From NCBI RefSeq assembly GCF_030272615.1, contig NC_081410.1, positions 115,827,140-115,891,139 of the forward strand: 64,000 nucleotides of DNA, given 5' to 3'. Of this stretch, positions 44,792-55,390 are shown piece by piece. The position numbers were made by a program, and so were the translations under genes. Below the pieces are notes generated by a model, which ran no database searches, had not been told where the DNA came from, and was given only the letters and a program-made list of their open reading frames with translations. Position 1 is the stretch's first letter; the number at the start of each line of letters is the position of its first letter. This stretch comes from Cryptomeria japonica (Eukaryota; Streptophyta; Pinopsida; Cupressales; Cupressaceae).

Positions 44792-46660
44792 ACTGAGATT
44801 AACCCTTATATTACATTAACACAATTGCCATTTACAATTAACTTCCACATAATCATTTATGATTCTATGCTCCTAGCATTCTTATTACTTCATCATGATT
44901 CCCAAAGTACAAAAGGCAATAATCACAAAGTCTTCCTAACCATTTAATCCATAGCCCATTTAATTCTCATAAAATCTCTTACACTACATCAATTAAATAG
45001 CAATCATCTTATTACAAATTAAGAAACTACACGAATTCATCTCAACACAAACTAAGATACAATATCCTAATTCCATAACCACTAATAGCATCCACCAAAT
45101 GGAGATATAATCTTAAACCATAACACAAAATACATTCTAATCCTTTCCTAAAAGACCAACATTCATTTTACTATCTACCCATACACCTACTAGTAATTTC
45201 CATTAAGAAGATTAGTAATTCATTCACTAAGAACATCCATACAATATTTTCATAAGGAACCTTCAATTACATCCCAAGAATTATAAGATTTCAATTCAAT
45301 CATTAGATCACTGTCTACGAAGTATGATACTATAATTTCAAATTATTTAATCACAACTCATAAACATGTCCTAAGATATCTTCCAATATTACTAATACTC
45401 ATACATCCCATCAAGACATAACATTTCTTCTACTTAAATCATTAGTTAAAGACATCATTTCAAGACTAATACCATTATCATAACATTTACACCATTCCTT
45501 GAACATGGCTCATCAAGAATACAAAATGCATCATTTTATTCCAAGCCATAATACATATTTACATCTCATGCATCCATTTCATTTAATATAATACGTTACA
45601 ATACAACTCAAGGTCCATCATTACAATCATCTACCATAACCAAAGTTATCACTATAACTAGAACAACATAGTCATTTCTCATAAACATGATTTCTTTTAC
45701 AACCATTAGATAAGAATTTCATTACATAAATCACATCATCATTTACATTCTTGCTGCAATTATTATCCATGAACAATTTGAAGAAGCATCCTCATCCACG
45801 CAAGAAGAATCCAAAGATAGGAACGTCCCAATGGTTTAAAAGCACCAACCACCCAACCATGTGGAACCAAAGGAACCACCCCCCGTGCTAGGAGATGACA
45901 CAAGGTCCCAACACACACTCTACATCTAGGCTGACACTTATAACCAAAGAGACTAACCAAAACAAGGATACTCAAGCAAGAACCAATCACAAGATAGCAC
46001 AAATAGAAAACTCCTAGAGGCACACAAATCAACAAGATATCAATACATCTCAAGAAAAGGACACATGTAGGAGCAAAGTGTCATCACATGCTATCCTCCC
46101 CCATAATATTGTCAAAACACAAATCTTCACGACATAACCCTGATATACATGTGGAGCCATCTCTACCCATGAGAGAATCAAGGGATATTTGACTTACCAT
46201 CTTCACAGCCTTCTCATGCTTATCCTAAAACATCCTCCCTAGGAATCAGCCATGAGGCTCAAACTATTAATTATCTTGTTTTAATGAGATCTAATTACCC
46301 ATTCCAATTAATTCATTATTAATGTTATCACTTGTTTAAAACAAAGGAAAACCCCCATGTGCCTTGGAAGTCTAGACTTCATGCATCCTTACTAGGAATC
46401 CTCATGCAAGCCTATCTCTCATGACTCTGGTCATCACATGAAAGCCCACTCCCCCTACCATGCTCCAAAAACAACAATAGAAAAGAGGCTCCAATTCAAA
46501 TTCCAAGAAGAGATCCATACTTCATCATGCAGCCCAACAACACATAAAACATACAAGGAAAAACTATAGCTAAAAAGCGCAAAGGGCTTAAATCTATTAT
46601 AATGCAAAATGAGCCTCAAAATGGAAATCCATATCATATAAGAAATATTCCATCAATAAA
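44792..46660. other. G-poor part of insertion A, no gene
   Basis: The plus strand is strongly depleted in G over 44500-45750 and rich in CATCA and ACAAT words. Short frames such as 45763-46053 show no family. No structural signal was seen. Confidence 0.45.
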
Positions 46661-46664
46661 ATAT

Positions 46665-46775
46665 ATCAATTATGTTGTCTCCACAATAATATCACCTTGT
46701 TGTCTCCACAACATTAACATCTTGATATCTCCACAACAATAACATCTTGTTGCCTCCATAGCAATACCATCTTTC
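46665..46775. repeat. Short tandem repeat, about 31 bp
   Basis: The phrase TTGTTGTCTCCACAACA-TAACATC recurs about every 30 bases (near 46672, 46702, 46732 and 46752), with changes. Confidence 0.7.
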
Positions 46776-46990
46776 CATTGCAACATCTCAATATAAGAAA
46801 GGACTCAAATCTTCAACAATAAATAAGCCAAAAATGTTTTAGCATATAAAACATAAAATCACAGCAAACTGATAAATAACAGTAGCTGAAAAATGTCTGC
46901 AAAAATCCCAAAAAGCCTCTAGAATGAAATGAAACTCGAAAATCCAAACTGACTGGGAAAATAGTGAAAAACACCAAAACAGGCAGAACA

Positions 46991-47238
46991 ACGCTTTCGT
47001 GATGCAAAACAACGCTTTTGCACTTAAGTTTAGCACTTATGCATTGCAGGTTAGCACACGTGTTTAATAGTTTAGCGCATGTGCAGTAAAAGACAACGGT
47101 TTTACCCAAAGGACAATGCATATACACCGAAGGACAACACAAATGCAATAACAGACATCACAAATGCATGAAAGGACAACACAAATGCAATACAAGATAA
47201 CGCATATGCAAAGTCAACACTTTTGCATAAAAGAGATG
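46991..47238. repeat. 21-bp phased array in insertion A (array 3)
   Basis: Cores AACGCTTT or TAGCACTT or TAGCGCAT occur at about 46991, 47012, 47032, 47052 and 47073, then GACAACACAAATGCAATA-type units near 47113, 47134, 47155, 47176, 47197 and 47218. The 21-bp spacing is kept across sharply different unit sequences. This is the same period and similar GCGCAT/ATGC words as the gypsy-1 leader arrays. Confidence 0.8.
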
Positions 47239-47239
47239 A

Positions 47240-48985
47240 AAAAACACAGAACTTTCGACAGAGATTTAAAAATTAAACTTGAAACATAAGGCTTTGAAAA
47301 ACATATACACAGAGTCACCCAGAAAAATAGATTTAAAGGGCATAAATGAAACAAATAATAAACACTTTAAAACCAAGATTCAATCGAAACTCCATTCACG
47401 ACACAAACTCAAAGAAACACCGGATGAATCCCAGAATATAAATCTTTTCTACAGACTATAGAATAAATCCTTGCAACAAATTTATGCGTTCACATATTTC
47501 CTTCCAAACTATACAAACTATAGATTTATTTTCCAAAGCTCACACATTAAATCTGCAGGCACGGAGCATACAGGAAAACTGTAAAATAAAATACAAAAAG
47601 AGGAATACATCTCCAACCTGCAACCCGTGTGATGGAAGAAGCTGAAGAAGAGCTCCCCAAATCCAAAAGCCAAAACCAACACGCTCTAGCAACAACCCAA
47701 GCCAAAAACTAAAGGAAAATCTTGCAGAGAACTTTTTTGCAAGAAGAAGCCAACCCCAAAAACTTCACGGGAAAGAAAATAAAAAGTCAAACAATAACCA
47801 AAAACCCTAGCCTCAATCTCGGCCAATCAAAACATTCCAATCTATAATATATTTTACCAACCCCACCATATAATATAATTTTACCTCCCTTTTCAAATTC
47901 AACCAATAAGAGAAGAGGGTAGGTAAGATAAATATAAATCATGCTTTTACAATTAGGTGGGAATGTTTTATCATTTTATTATGAAGTATATTTATACAAC
48001 CCACTTAATATAAAAGTCAACTAATAAATAAAACATTAGTCACAATTAAATAAATCAAATGGGGAAATTAAATCAAATAAACCAAAGGCTCATAAATGAA
48101 TTAATGAACCAGATAAACATTAAATACCAAATAAATATTAAACCATAGGCGATTAAATAAATGAATAAATAAATAAACAATTAAATACCATTAAAAGGTC
48201 AAATCATAAATAAATATAAAACCACAACATAAGCTAAATAATAAATATTAAATCATCATTAAAATAAATAATCAATAAGTCTCAACATAATAGAATTAAC
48301 CAGCCAATACTAACATACTCACAACACAGAAGAAACCCAACTTACTAACTGAAATGGCGACTTGCGCCAAGGCACTGACGACTCACAGTGAACAACTTAG
48401 ACCTAGAGTATGTGAGGGGAACCTGTGTCAACTCTGAACCACATACCATTGGGATTTAAAGACACGCTCAGACCTATGGAGCCAGATGGAGTCGGTGTCT
48501 AGTACCTGCAAATCCTGCATCCACAAAGCAATGATACGACATAAGCATATATATATTATAACAGGCAAGGGTTAGAGAATCGCAATGACACATCCCACTC
48601 GCAATGAATGATATGACATTATCTCTATCCTGAAGACAGTCATACAACAATCAAACACACCATAAGCTCAACTCATCATAGATAATCATTAAATATGGTC
48701 AGTACATAAAAACATCATCAAGTGCATGATTAGTATAATTCATGATTATAGTAAGGCATGTAAAATCCATCAACACTTATGCTCATCAAATCACATGATT
48801 AATATAATATTTCGATAATCAATCACATAATAAGTATATAGTGTTTAATAACTCACACAATCAATAATGATAGCATCAACATCATATAAATCATCTGAAA
48901 TATCCTATGCCCAATAATGTCTATCATACGTGAATTTAAAAGTCAACTCTAGTCAAAATAGGCCAAGTCAAGGGTGGACACTACA
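47240..48985 (-). other. Promoter-like half of insertion A, no gene
   Basis: The segment has a TATA-like TGTATAAATA on the minus strand near 47990 and G-poor, A-rich flanks with many AATAAATA words (48000-48300). No coding region is visible. It ends at the GGACACTACA terminus. Confidence 0.45.
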
Positions 48986-48990
48986 ATATC

Positions 48991-49690
48991 CTCATTAAGG
49001 GTTTTGGAGGTGTCAATATCAATCAAAATGCGCAAAAAAGTAGAATTCCCCATGAAGGAGGTGGAATGAACAACCTTTAAGAAGTAGCCAATGGAGTTGA
49101 CAATGAATTTCTAAAAAGAGACCTCCCAAAGTTGGAGGGGAAGGTTAGGGTGATGAACCCACATCAGACTTACATTGAGTTGTTCAGTGAGAGGATTAAA
49201 AGAAGTTGTCCAAGGTTTAATCGAGAGGGTATGGGCACCCAAACTCACAACTTTTCAATGTCAAATCTCCATCCATAGAAGAAGCAAATGAAGCAACTAA
49301 GAAAACTTTTGCACAAGGGAAGAGCTCAATCTTACCTAACACCAAAGGCAACCACAATTCTGAAACCCAACCATGAAGATCCAAAAGGGAAGGCCAAAGA
49401 CTGGAGAATATACAAACCAACCCACATTGTTGATAGAAATTGTCATTCTCCACCACATCTTGGCTACACACCACAACTAGGGAGGTTTTGGCACAAGGAA
49501 AAGAGTGAGGCTTTCCACCAAGAGGGTGAACAACAACAACCCTTGCAACTTGAGTGAAGCTTCTATTACCAAAAACAAAGACAAGCCTCTAAGGGGTAGC
49601 ACTACCACCAACCCTTGTAGGACTAGGACCTTGAACAAAGCCAACATGAATAGAGCTAATAGGAATAGGCCCACCCTTGAGGGGATTACA
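48991..49690 (-). pseudogene. LINE ORF1 relic 2, N-terminal part (DUF4283)
   Basis: Reading the minus strand, one frame gives KPWTTSFNPLTEQLN then MWVHHPNLPLQLW, VNSIGYFLKVVHSTSFMGNS and ILIDIDTSKTLNED, an unmistakable DUF4283 domain of plant L1 ORF1. Upstream open frames (49217-49474 and 49477-49674) give the N-terminus in other frames. The last codons match across insertion A with relic 2's C-terminal part at 40499. Confidence 0.84.
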
Positions 49691-49699
49691 CTTCAACTT

Positions 49700-50238
49700 T
49701 TAAATTATATGGTGTAAAATATATTTAAAAAAATATTTATTCACATAATTTAAGAGAAAAATTATCTATATGTATATTTATAAATTAAATATTTTTAAAA
49801 ATTATATTTATATATAGTAAAATAAATATTTAACTTAATTATAATTTATAAATTCTTCTTTGTATATTTAATATTATTTAATATTAGAATTATATAAATT
49901 AACTTAATTATAAATATAACTTGTAATATCTAAATTATGATATATATATATATATATATATCAAACTTAATTTATCTTTGAAAAGTTTAAATTTAATAGA
50001 TAATATTTATCTAAATTATATAAGTAAATATTTTTTTAATGATTTATACATAATTACTATTTTTTTAATTTTTTATCGGGAAGTATACATTTAGTTAAAA
50101 AGTATATAAGAGTTGCCCCTAGTTATTATGAAAAAAGAATTAATCAAACTTAATTTATCTTTGAAAAGTTATATTTAATATATAGATAATTTTTTCTCTT
50201 AAATTATATGAGTAATTTTTTTTTTTTAAATATTTTTT

Positions 50239-50322
<84 letters not shown>

Positions 50323-50335
50323 CAAAGGGCCATAG
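49700..50335. repeat. AT-rich palindromic element with (AT)n
   Basis: The interval is almost pure A/T. A segment near 49713-49775 (AATTTAAGAGAAAAATTATC) reappears inverted near 50160-50235, and AATCAAACTTAATTTATCTTTGAAAAG occurs twice in direct orientation (49961 and 50142). Runs of AT fill 49940-49961 and 50242-50319. It may be a foldback or MITE-like insertion. No target duplication was identified. Confidence 0.5.
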
Positions 50336-51064
50336 CCGAGAATATTTGATATTGATATAGACAGTAAATACATAAAGTACTATAAAATGTTTGAACAAGT
50401 CTAAAAAATAAACCCTAAACTATATAATATTACAAAATTGCCCAAAGATTTGGAGGCCCTGCAAACAACCAAAAACTAGAATTGGAGAAGGCAATAAATT
50501 TCTTGAGAGAGACTATGATAAAGCTGAAAATATTGCCTCCAGATGATAAAAAAAAAGGATCTTAAATAAAGGACGTGTTCACCCATCTGTGGAAGAAGTA
50601 CCTGGGAGAAGGGAAGGATAAACCCCTACGAGAACAATAGGAATTTGCTTGCCCCATTCTAATTGCTTTGGTTTTGGAAAGCATTTGATCACTTCCACTG
50701 GTTCACTTCCTCCACAAGCCATTGTACCCTTTAATTCTTCCTCCCAGACCAACAACCTATCGTCTGATGCAAATTTAGAATAACCATGGAAGTCTAGAAA
50801 TTATTTGTTCCACTTTCCATTCATAATCTTTGTCTTCTTGAATAGGGCCCATAGAAAGTTGGCATTTTGTTTAATGATGAAGCTCCTAGCTTTGAAGCCT
50901 TTCTCATTCTCAAATTAAAAAATTGGAAACCTTGGAGGTGGTTTTCCATTCCTAATGTTCACATTGAAATCAATCGGTAGACAAATAGTCAAATTTTTAT
51001 CTATGTTCTTGAGGATGTTATTGAGACCCCCAACAAATCATCCTTAAAAACTTTTCTGCATAAG
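50336..51064 (-). pseudogene. Unassigned minus-strand coding relic, part 2
   Basis: In the minus strand a mostly open frame from about 51058 to 50570 reads NNILKNIDKNLTICLPIDF, then KGFKARSFIIKQNANFLWAL, FHGYSKFASDDRLLVWEEEL and KPKQLEWGKQIPIVLVGVYP, ending at a stop near 50570. It has few stops for its length. Part 1 is at 59767-60018, beyond the gypsy insertion at 51065. It is not a domain I can name; it could be a retroelement ORF1 of a less common type or a gene fragment. Confidence 0.5.
51060..51064. repeat. Target-site duplication ATAAG/ATAAC
   Basis: ATAAG before the LTR at 51065 and ATAAC at 59767-59771 after the second LTR agree in four of five bases. Confidence 0.65.
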
Positions 51065-52262
51065 TGTAGCGTCCTAAAATTGCACCTCTTACAATTTTGA
51101 CCATATTTGGGGCCCTCACCTTAGTGTTCATCCTCACGCTTGATCTGGATCTATTTATGCCTCTATCATGCAACAATGTTCATATTATATCATTTCACCT
51201 TACATAGCACCTTACCCCTGGCCCAAATATGGGGTAGGACTAGGGCATGGTGCCTTGGTCCTCACTGGGACCATGGTGCCACACCATGGTCCTCCTTAGG
51301 TGGGCCATAATTTAAACCCCTTGCCCTATCCAAATTTTGGGTGGGAATCCCCTTTCCGTGTTGGCCTATGTCAAAAAATTAATATGTTTGACGATGGGCA
51401 AGTATATAAGGAGTTCTTCCCCTCTCATTTGGAGATATATATACACAACAAAGCAAGGATATAGGTGAACATAAGGAAAACTATAATAAAGAATTGAAGC
51501 ATTGAAGCATTCATCATTAAACATTTCTAGAGGTCTTCAAGATTGCATATTCTTCATCTATCCATTGTGTAGCAACATTACATCATTTATTTACAAGCAT
51601 GTGTGTGTTAGGGTTTTGTCATGTTCATGCCATTTCATACAACATATGTGATTACATTCAAGAAGCAAAGCATCATCATCATTCATTGCAAATCTAAGGT
51701 ATATCTTTCCATCATTTATTTCAAGTATTTACAATATTTCATTCAAGGTTGATTTTAAACTAGGGTTTGACTTAGGAAAGCCCCCATTCCCAACCTTTTT
51801 GCCCTTCTTTCTATGTGCAGGAAACAGGTACAAAGCTATACTCTTAATAATAAGCTTCATTCACAGAGATGAATCAACCCTTTTCGGCGTGCAGAAAGTT
51901 CAGAGGATTGTGGTGCCACATCCTAGTCTCGGCTTTTTAGGAGCTATTTCGAGGGTCAAATCTGACTTGGCTTATATTTGCTCAATTCTAGGTGCCCAAC
52001 TCAATCTTGCATCTGTAGCTCGTTGTTTTTTTCAGTTTTACCCATGTTTTCCAACACTTTACCTAATTTCAGCACTTCAACTTACAAAAGAGGAAACCCA
52101 AATCAATCCAATCCATTCGGTATTCAGTCCTTAACTGATTTGTGACTGAATCTAGTGGTTTCTCTTCACTCTTTTGAATGTAAAGGTCCCCCGAGTGAAA
52201 ATTGATTTGGTGATTTCTCCCTCCTATGTTACAAATTGTCAAATCAAAATTTTCTCTTTACA
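51065..52262 (+). repeat. 5' LTR of pol-less gypsy element 4
   Basis: The LTR starts TGTAGCGTCCTAAAATTGC and ends TTCTCTTTACA and matches 58643-59766. A TATATAAG box lies at 51403-51410. Confidence 0.92.
51403..51410 (+). promoter_or_regulatory. TATA box of element 4 LTR
   Basis: TATATAAG in the 5' LTR; the 3' LTR has GTGTATAAG at the same place (58952-58960). Confidence 0.6.
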
Positions 52263-52285
52263 TTTTGGTAAACTTGACGTCTTAC
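52263..52285 (+). promoter_or_regulatory. Putative primer site of element 4
   Basis: TTTTGGTAAACTTGACG follows the LTR end. It starts with TGG as primer sites do but I cannot match it to a tRNA. The element may have a degraded site. Confidence 0.35.
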
Positions 52286-52289
52286 ACCT

Positions 52290-53270
52290 TTAATTCTGAT
52301 TTATGTTCTCAAATTTGATTGTTTATGCAATTTAAAATTCAAGTTTTCATTTACAAATTTGATTTCCTTGCAAATTTTAAAAATTTAGAGGTTAATTTCA
52401 CTAAAACCCTAATTTTTAATTTCAAAATTGAGTTTGTGAATTGCATAATTTGAATTAATTATTTCAGATCTGAGTACTTCAATTTCAAAATTCAAAATTT
52501 CATCTACAAGTCAAATTCCACAATTAAGTTTTAAAATTAAGTGGTTCATTTCAAAAAACACTAATTTTAAAATTTTAAAAAAATAAGCTTGTGGGTTGTT
52601 TAAATTTTGAATTTCACACTTCAAATTTGATTGCTAATTTCAATTCAAATTCAAAATTGTACTTGGATAAAATTTCAAATTTCAATTTTAAAATTAAGTG
52701 GTTAATTAAAAGAGCCCTAATTTTTAAATTTAAATTAACCTTGTGCATTTCCCAATTTTGCATTAATTATTTTAATTTCCAAATTTCAATCCTAGATCTA
52801 ATTTTAATTTCTAAAATTAAGAGGTTCTTTTTACAAGGCCATAATTTTAAATTTAATTTTCTTGTGGATAACTTTAAATTTAAATTTTAAAATTAAGAGG
52901 TTATTTTAAAAAGCCCTAATTTCAAATTTAAATTTTTATTGGGTAAATTCAAATCTTCTAGTGGGTAATTTTAAATTTAAATGAAGAGGTTATTTTCAAA
53001 GATCTAATTATAAATTTAATATTCCTAGGAGGTTGCATAGTTTTTCAAAAATTGAATGATCATTTTTCAAAAATTTTGCATTATTCAATTATTTTTGCAA
53101 ATTTCAATTTCCAAATCTCAACTTTCAAATTCTCATTTTCATATTTCATTTCACATTTTTTAAAATTTAAATTTCAAAAAAAAAAAATCAAATTTAAATC
53201 CCATCAATTTACATAAATTAAGTGGTTTTAAAAATCCTAATTTATTTCAATTAATTTGCTTGGATCTAAA
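52290..53270 (+). repeat. Degenerate AT-rich repeats in element 4 leader
   Basis: Nearly 1 kb is made of variants of TTTTAAAATTAAGTGGTTAA and AAAGCCCTAATTTTAAATTT. Cores AATTAAG(T/A)GGTT occur at 52534, 52692, 52814, 52891 and 52979 with unequal spacing. No coding potential was seen, apart from a random open frame (52591-52890). Confidence 0.8.
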
Positions 53271-53284
53271 TTTCAATATTCATC

Positions 53285-54730
53285 ATGGGAATTAACGCAT
53301 TTGATCTATTTTCTATTTCACATATGATTACATTTCTTTTTACGTACAATTATTATAATCATGTGTCAGATAATGGCCTCTTTCACTTCATGTTACTTCT
53401 TTTCATTCATATCACTTGGACATATTGCATTCTTCGGATTTCCAAGTTGATTCCTTTTCATAGATTAGATCTCAAAGATTTCATTTATCATGTACATTGT
53501 ATTGTGGTGATGGTTTTGGGAAAATTCATTTCATAAGTAGATCACCTAAAGGCTTTTGTAGATCCTAATCCTAGAGATGTTAATGGAAAACCTAATACTT
53601 GTACCTCTCCTAGGGTATCTAATGTGAATGAAGAAAGAGGTAATACTCCTATCAATTATCTCCCTAATGGAGAGCAAGCATTGAAGAGAAACATGGTCCA
53701 ATATTCTTCTCATACACATACCCTTGCGCAAGGGGGGCAAGATCACAATATTGGTGTTTCCATCTCTCTAGATCCTCCTTATTCTCCTAGAGCCTATCTT
53801 AAACCTCAACACATTTGTAGAGAAGAATATGTCATGAATTTTATTCATGATCTCTCTCCCCATATAACATTAAGTAAAGATGGGGCCTTAGATGATAAGA
53901 ATCTTTCTTCCCAATCTACCAAAGAGGATATGCATGATGAAAGAAAGGAAGATCCTTCTCCATGAGATATTCCTTCTTCATCTACTAATTTGTACATTCC
54001 TTCCAAACATTCTTACACTACAAACTTCAAAGAAATTTATTATAATTCTCCCCCGCCTTCTCAATTAAAGGATTCTTATAGGAGTGACTTTAACATAATA
54101 TCAAAACAAGGTTTTAGAGGACAAGTACTTGGAAAAATTGAACAAGGAATTAGAGTCCCTATAAACCCTCCTACACAAATTACAACAGAAGGCTTAGGAA
54201 ACAATAATAAATCTCCTATGGATGAACTCCTTGGGATTAAAGATTTTAAAGATCATCTTGCAAGACAACAAACCATTCTCTCTCGTAAAAGTGTTTCTTA
54301 TTCAAAAGCTCCTTTTTGTTCATTTCATCAAACTCGCGATCATCATGCTAATGATTGTCCCGATTTTCAAAATTCAATGAAAGAACTTATTGATAGTGGT
54401 AAAGTTAAAATTATTGATGACAATCCTTCTTTTGATAATAACTCTTTTCCTCAATGTCAAAATAATAACCCTACAACTATTGATGATCTAGAAAAATTGG
54501 CAACTAGAATCTTTTGGAAATTGAAGTATGACAAGAATGTTGTTTTCCCTTTTGTGAAGTTTAGCACTAAGCATAAAGAAGGTAATGGACATTGTCTTTT
54601 TCATTATGGTGGTTCTCATTCTCTTGGAAAGTGTAAAACATTTAAGGAATTTGTTTAAGAACAATACGATTGTGCTCGTAAATGTCTTTCAGCAGATCTT
54701 GCTTTCTTTCTAGGTGAAAAGGTAGTGCCT
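53285..54730 (+). pseudogene. Gag-like ORF with G-patch and zinc knuckles (element 4)
   Basis: A single frame runs from 53285 to 54658 with only two stops (53534 and 53963). The first third has no domain. Next come an Asn/Ser-rich stretch, GFRGQVLGKIEQGIRVPI with later GLG (about 54110-54200, G-patch pattern), then CSFHQTRDHHANDCPDFQNS (knuckle of the C-x2-H-x5-H-x4-C type) and a second C/H-rich site HCLFHYGGSHSLGKC. These fit the gag to pol junction region of Tat-type elements. It probably bound RNA. The stops make it a relic, though with little decay. Confidence 0.7.
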
Positions 54731-55385
54731 TAGCACTCGTCTCACCTCATGTTGCTCCTCACCCTATGGCACAAGTAGTTAACTTAATTGGGGGCTCTTT
54801 GTCATTATAGGTTCTTATTTTTTAATTTCAAATATTTTGGGGCAGCAACATGATCCTCCTTTATATCTAACCTATCTTTTATCTCTAAGTTTCACCACTT
54901 CCTTCATGGATTGCATTGTTCATAACTTGATTTCCTTTCTTGCATAGAATTATCCTTCATGCAAGTACATGTGTGTCCCTTGTTAGGACTTATTCTTTGT
55001 TTGAAGCGGTATGTCTCTTATGAATATTCTCTCCTAAGGAAATGTGTGATTCTTCCCCCTTATCTATCCTTGTCTTCTTGCTTGGGGGGCAAGGATGACA
55101 TTCTCCCTTTTTCTCCTTCTATCTAAAATATCACTATTCCCTTTAGGGGTTGTATTTTTCATGTGTTGATATCCTTTCTTGCAATGGTATGTCTCTAATG
55201 ATTAATACCTTCTTAGGGTTATTTATAATCTTCCTTCCTTTCTTTCTCTCTCTCTTTGAAGATTACCACTTCTTTAGAGTTGCATTTTACATATATTAAC
55301 GTTGTTTCTTGCATTGGATATTCATTCATGTGAGTATATTGTGCATTTTCTTATGTTCAATCTCTATTTAGAAGTATTGTAATTC
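54731..55385 (+). other. Element 4 3' region, pyrimidine-rich, no gene
   Basis: The sequence is rich in TCTCC, TTCCTT and CTTGGGGGGCAA phrases. No coding region was found. It continues after the nested solo LTR. Confidence 0.55.
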
Positions 55386-55390
55386 TTCTC
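55386..55390. repeat. Target-site duplication TTCTC (left)
   Basis: TTCTC flanks the solo LTR here and at 56994-56998. Confidence 0.85.

Larger units (their letters stand above)
40500..48985 (-). mobile_element. Long LTR-type insertion A (8.5 kb with nested elements; likely solo LTR)
   Basis: The left end TATAATGCCCGCC (probably TGTAATGCCCGCC with one change) and right end GTGGACACTACA are framed by a perfect ATATC duplication and split the LINE ORF1. Without nested sequence it is about 4.7 kb. No gag or pol is visible, no primer site was found and no internal copy of either end, so I read it as a single long gypsy-type LTR. The minus strand starts TGTAGTGTCC, as the LTR at 51065 does (TGTAGCGTCC), and has TGTATAAATA near 47990, so minus orientation is likely. 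Confidence 0.65.

Noticed and set aside
40505-48980. Insertion A boundaries placed at TGCCCGCC and GTGGACA
   Set aside because: The flanking bases then agree in only three of five positions; shifting to 40500 and 48985 gives a perfect ATATC duplication and keeps the LINE frame.
52591-52890. Phe/Lys/Ile-rich open frame
   Set aside because: It comes from AT-rich leader repeats of element 4 and has no domain.
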